DNA from: CAWJMN01 sp963844055
GTDB taxonomy: Bacteria; Planctomycetota; Planctomycetia; Pirellulales; Pirellulaceae
Direction: 5' to 3'
DNA length: 64,000 nucleotides
Assembly: GCA_963844055.1 (NCBI GenBank)
Contig: CAWJMN010000002.1
Span: 1,488,001-1,552,000, forward strand
Positions 60,933 to 64,000 of this stretch are shown one piece after another (position 1 is the first letter of the stretch; every line of letters starts with the position of its first letter). The notes under the pieces were generated by a model. The model was given only the letters and a program-made list of their open reading frames with translations, did no database searches and had not been told where the DNA came from. The position numbers were made by a program, and so were the translations under genes.

Positions 60933-61337
60933 ATGCTACTCTTTCGATATTCGGAGACGGTTTGCCCAACTGAGAAGATACCTGCGCTGCGTGCGTTGAC
61001 TGGGCTATCGATATCCGAGATTCGAAATCGTATTGCAGAGTCTCAACCCCTTTTCGGGATCAAGGCTTTTCGAAATGACTGGAAAGAGACCAGGCACACG
61101 CTTGTCTAAATAGCGGAACAGATCGAAGCGGGAACATTGCCTCTTATCGTCTCACGAGAAACAAATGGAGAAGAATATCCCATCCCAGTACCCATGCTAT
61201 TAAGCCTCATTCAAAACTATCGCCAGATCGAATTGGAAACTCAAAGGGATATCGAGCTGGAACTGGGCGAAATCGACGATCCTCGCGATTTTGTACCGAG
61301 GGATAAAGATTGGACAAAGACATCCCCGCGACAATAA
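60933..61337 (+). pseudogene. Cassette-like gene of unknown function with an in-frame stop
   Basis: The frame from the ATG at 60933 reads LLFRYSETVCPTEKIPALRA and continues to KETRHTLV, where a TAA at 61107-61109 interrupts it. The same frame then stays open as IAEQIEAGTLPLIVSRETNG to 61337. The joined text reads smoothly as one protein of about 134 residues, and one base change (CAA or GAA to TAA) would explain the break. An AGGTGA site five bases before the ATG supports the start. Family not recognised. Last gene of the array. Confidence 0.6.
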
Positions 61338-61381
61338 AGATGAGCCAAGAACTCAATGCGACGCCCAAGATCACTCGGCTT

Positions 61382-61411
61382 TAGCCAGCGGCTCTTTTGG
61401 CCCTCTGGCTA
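61382..61411. terminator. Hairpin between the array and the converging lipase gene
   Basis: A seven-base perfect stem (TAGCCAG with CTGGCTA) with a 16-base loop that contains TCTTTTGG. It lies between two converging genes and could serve either. Its stem is the same as part of the terminator at 52265. Confidence 0.55.
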
Positions 61412-61441
61412 GTTCAACAACCCGTGTGCAAACCAAGAACT

Positions 61442-63049
61442 CTACTTCTCGGCCTTCAAATGGTGGATCAAGAAGTCGGGCATCGACTTGAACTGGGAAT
61501 TTGTGAAGCCCGGATAGACCAACTCGCACGAGACTCCCACTTCTTTACACTTTTCCAGCAGCTGAACGCCGTACACAGCGGAATGGGTGGGATCGGCCTC
61601 GGCACCACCAAGCACCGGCGGCGACTTTTGATTGGGATACTCCAAATACAGTGGCGGGTCCCCCGGATTCACCAATTCAATCGGTGAATACTCGCCAAAC
61701 CAGTGCTTCACCTGATCGAGATTTTGAAGTAGCAACTCAAACTCTTGCGGCCGAGTGCGCCCCTTGGCCGCAAAGCCAAAAGCATGCCCCGCATAGACCG
61801 CGTTCGAAATCCACTTGCGTAACTGCACAGGATCAAGCGAGGTTTGGGCACCGGTAACGGCAATGCACTGCAAACGAGTCGATTCACGAGCAATCGGATC
61901 AGCACTTTGCGGGTCCGCCAAATCATCGTGCAGCGCCAGCCACAGCGAAGTGCAAGCGCCGGCCGAACCTCCCGACGCGCCGATCCGCGTGGGATCAATG
62001 TTCCATTCCTTCGCCTTTGAACGAATCGTTTGCAGCGCTCGGGCCGCATCATGCAAACAGCCTTTCACCGGAGGCTCAATCTTTTGCTCCATCGCCTGGG
62101 CAATGTAACGATAGTTAATCGCCGCCACGGAAACGCCAGCATCCAGGTACTGCTGAATGGGACGATTGCCGTAGCTTGTCTTGTCTCCATTCACCCAGCC
62201 TCCGCCGTGAATCAAAAGAACGACCGGCGTTGGCTTGTCCGACTTGGCTTGCCAAAAGTCAAACCGTTGACGCTCGGAATCCTTGCCATAAACATAGTCC
62301 GAGACCGTCGGTTCCGGCCGAGCTGGTGTCTTCTTCGCGGCAGCCGCTTTTTCCTTCTCTTTGCTTTGGGGCGGCACTTCCTTTTTTACAAACAGGCGCA
62401 CATCGTCAAACTCATTCATATCGTCGAACGAGCCGATCCCTATTTGTCCCGGGCCAAACGTCTGGTCCGTCGTGGACATGTGGGACTTGCTCATGTCGTC
62501 AAAGTAGACATCGATCGTGCCGGCCGTCGCATCGCGCACCACTTTGACCGTGTGCCACTTGTCATCCCAGGGAACGAGCTTTTCATTCATGGTGAGTGGT
62601 CGCCGCGGCTCACCATTGACGATCATGATCTGTCCACTGGCAGGGTCGGGCTTGGCTCCCAAGTGCACGTAATAGAAGTGCTCTGCATCTTGATGACCAA
62701 AAAACACACAACAGTCGCGATGGTCCCCCGTATCTTTGGTACTTCGCACCTTGAACGTCAGCACAAAATCCCCGGCCGTCAAATCGCGGATCAGGGCAAT
62801 ATTATGCGGGCTGCGAACCTTGGGCTGATACTTGCTTACCCGCTGCGTGAGGGCCAGCGAGTGATTCCCTTGCTCCTCTTGCAATTTCCAAGAGGCATCA
62901 TCGGTCGTCTCCCACCGTTCTCGCCCGTTTTCAAACTTATCCTCAAACACTAGCGCCATTCCTGGCACTTCATCTTGAGCCACTACAAGGGAAGCGGCCA
63001 TCGCTATCGATGACAGCCACACAAGCGATATAAAAAGGCGACAGAGCAT
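61442..63049 (-). CDS. Secreted fusion of a LamG/DUF1080-like beta-sandwich and a hormone-sensitive-lipase-type esterase
   Basis: A 535-residue exported protein. After the signal peptide (LCRLFISLVWLSSIAMAASL) residues 30-235 form a concanavalin-like beta-sandwich (FEDKFENGRERWETTDDASW; DKWHTVKVVRDATAGTIDVY; IGIGSFDDMNEFDDVRLFVK). A Lys/Ala/Glu linker of about 25 residues leads to an alpha/beta hydrolase with the HSL oxyanion motif LLIHGGGW and the nucleophile motif GASGGSAGA. Substrate unknown; the first domain suggests carbohydrate binding. The ATG at 63049 has AGGAG and starts the signal peptide, so the longer frame to 63154 was rejected. Confidence 0.9.
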   Translation of the reverse strand: MLCRLFISLVWLSSIAMAASLVVAQDEVPGMALVFEDKFENGRERWETTDDASWKLQEEQGNHSLALTQRVSKYQPKVRSPHNIALIRDLTAGDFVLTFKVRSTKDTGDHRDCCVFFGHQDAEHFYYVHLGAKPDPASGQIMIVNGEPRRPLTMNEKLVPWDDKWHTVKVVRDATAGTIDVYFDDMSKSHMSTTDQTFGPGQIGIGSFDDMNEFDDVRLFVKKEVPPQSKEKEKAAAAKKTPARPEPTVSDYVYGKDSERQRFDFWQAKSDKPTPVVLLIHGGGWVNGDKTSYGNRPIQQYLDAGVSVAAINYRYIAQAMEQKIEPPVKGCLHDAARALQTIRSKAKEWNIDPTRIGASGGSAGACTSLWLALHDDLADPQSADPIARESTRLQCIAVTGAQTSLDPVQLRKWISNAVYAGHAFGFAAKGRTRPQEFELLLQNLDQVKHWFGEYSPIELVNPGDPPLYLEYPNQKSPPVLGGAEADPTHSAVYGVQLLEKCKEVGVSCELVYPGFTNSQFKSMPDFLIHHLKAEK

Positions 63050-63220
63050 GGCAACTCCTGAAACGAAGGGGAAGAGGTAGCCGCACAAGACGCTACAGTT
63101 CGCCGTCAGTATAGCCTGCTCGCCCAGCAGATTCACCCATGGATTCTGCGGCACCTTGCCTTTCCCCGCGCTGCCTCAATCGGGCCGGCAGGGTTGATCG
63201 CCATTTCGGCCGACCGGGCA

Positions 63221-64000
63221 TCAAGACTCTACAGGCATGTTCAGACGCAGGCAGAACAAATGCCCAGGGCCGCGAATATAAAGATGCTCCCCGACAAGCA
63301 CCGGATGTGTATAGATTGACACTTCCTCTTCAAACAGCGGCAAACGGGACAAGATCGAAAGCTTGTCCGCCTTCGCATCTAGCAAAACGAGCTCTCCCTT
63401 TTGGGTTTGTAGTAACACCCGATCTTGGGAAGCAATCAGCGACACATGCCCCTGCAAAGAACGGTCCGTCGCGCTCCAGAGCAATCGCAAATCATTGGCG
63501 GCAAAGCAAAACACCTTGTTCTTATTGACGGCAAAGATTCGATCCCCTGCCAAAACGGGCGTATGCATATCGGGAGCACAGGCCGACGAGGCGGCTAGCT
63601 CTTTTGCCTCGCCATTTTTCTCAAAACCTAGCAAGCGCGTCCCATTGTTCTCACTGGTGAAGAGCACCTTGTCGCCAACGACCAGCGGTGTAGGCACATT
63701 GAAGTCCCCGGGCGAACGTGGCAGCACCGACCACAATCGTTCACCGGTAGAAACATCCCAGCCGCCGCTGGATACTTTGTCGTATCCCACAAGCTGCTTC
63801 CGCTGTCCGATTTCCGCTACCACAAATGAGGCAAAGGCCGAGGGTGCACCGGGACACTTCCAAATGACATCGCCCGTTTGCGGATGAAGCGCAACCAGCG
63901 AAGCATTTTGCCCACCTGGATTGACGATCAACTTTCCATCCACCATTAACGGCGATGAACAAGCACCCCACACCAACTCATCTTCGGCCTGAAACTCCTG
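63221..64000 (-). CDS. PQQ-like beta-propeller protein, 5' end outside the window
   Basis: The frame is open from the right edge of the window (QEFQAEDELVWGACSS) to a stop at 63221, giving at least 259 residues. Propeller repeats are visible: LVALHPQTGDVIWKC, GGWDVSTGERLWSVL, VFCFAANDLRLLWSA. The VWGACSSPLMVDGKLIVNPG segment is common in the large family of planctomycete PQQ-like proteins. The end (LVGEHLYIRGPGHLFCLRL) resembles the end of the propeller protein at 40186. The N-terminus, including any signal peptide, lies beyond 64000. Confidence 0.88.
   Translation of the reverse strand, partial: QEFQAEDELVWGACSSPLMVDGKLIVNPGGQNASLVALHPQTGDVIWKCPGAPSAFASFVVAEIGQRKQLVGYDKVSSGGWDVSTGERLWSVLPRSPGDFNVPTPLVVGDKVLFTSENNGTRLLGFEKNGEAKELAASSACAPDMHTPVLAGDRIFAVNKNKVFCFAANDLRLLWSATDRSLQGHVSLIASQDRVLLQTQKGELVLLDAKADKLSILSRLPLFEEEVSIYTHPVLVGEHLYIRGPGHLFCLRLNMPVES

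Noticed and set aside
62030..62953. A 307-codon open frame opposite the lipase fusion
   Set aside because: Antisense to a gene with signal peptide, ribosome-binding site and catalytic motifs; it shows no protein-like features of its own.

Overview
The window looks like chromosomal DNA of a planctomycete, most likely from the Pirellulales. The evidence is the gene content: a DUF1501 protein, a CSPTR-type sulfatase, PQQ-like propellers, a very large PVC-type heme-binding fusion, many secreted or Tat-exported proteins of unknown function, and a Tad/Flp apparatus with several TadE/TadG-like pseudopilins. Genes run on both strands in short operons. No rRNA, tRNA, CRISPR array or phage module was recognised.

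Layout. 1-8.2 kb: an RND efflux locus on the minus strand (membrane-fusion lipoprotein, then two tandem HAE1-type permeases, the second running off the left edge), with a divergent TetR regulator and a perfect palindromic operator between them. 8.2-15.1 kb: Ada alkylation-repair protein, a Tat-exported protein of unknown function, an ammonium transporter with an Ala/Pro-rich leader, a DUF6157 protein and a serine beta-lactamase-like hydrolase. 15.4-20.2 kb: a compact chemosensory locus made of a soluble receptor with inverted domain order, a CheA hybrid with two CheW domains and a receiver, and CheW. 20.3-22.4 kb: a secreted esterase and an unknown secreted protein. 22.6-31.7 kb: a Tad pilus locus in two converging blocks (TadE, VWA-TadG, TadE on plus; TadZ-TadA-TadB-TadC-TadE-TadE-TadG on minus). 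32-53 kb: DUF1501 protein, a hybrid PAS/GAF/LOV-like sensor kinase, esterase, sulfatase, GNAT, PQQ propeller, TPR protein, a 1643-residue SGNH/propeller/HEAT/PA14/cupredoxin/cytochrome c fusion, and small secreted proteins. 61.4-64 kb: a LamG-like/lipase fusion and a partial PQQ propeller.

The most unusual part is 53.3-61.3 kb. It is a run of about 14 small genes, all on the plus strand and mostly of unknown function (SUKH, DUF4375, DUF6896 and VOC-like types among them). Imperfect inverted repeats of about 90 bp separate several of them, with boundary heptamers such as GCATAAC, GCCTAAC, GTTATGC and GTTAGGC. This is the architecture of an integron gene-cassette array. No integrase is visible in the window. 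A 305-bp direct repeat occurs twice in the array.

A caution for any reader: at least seven genes are each interrupted by one or two single-base indels (RND permease twice, cheA, a tadE, tadZ, an esterase, the SUKH gene, a small membrane-protein gene), and one further gene has an in-frame TAA. In each case the reading frame resumes with recognisable or smoothly continuing protein. Sequencing or assembly error is the simplest explanation, but true decay cannot be excluded from sequence alone.
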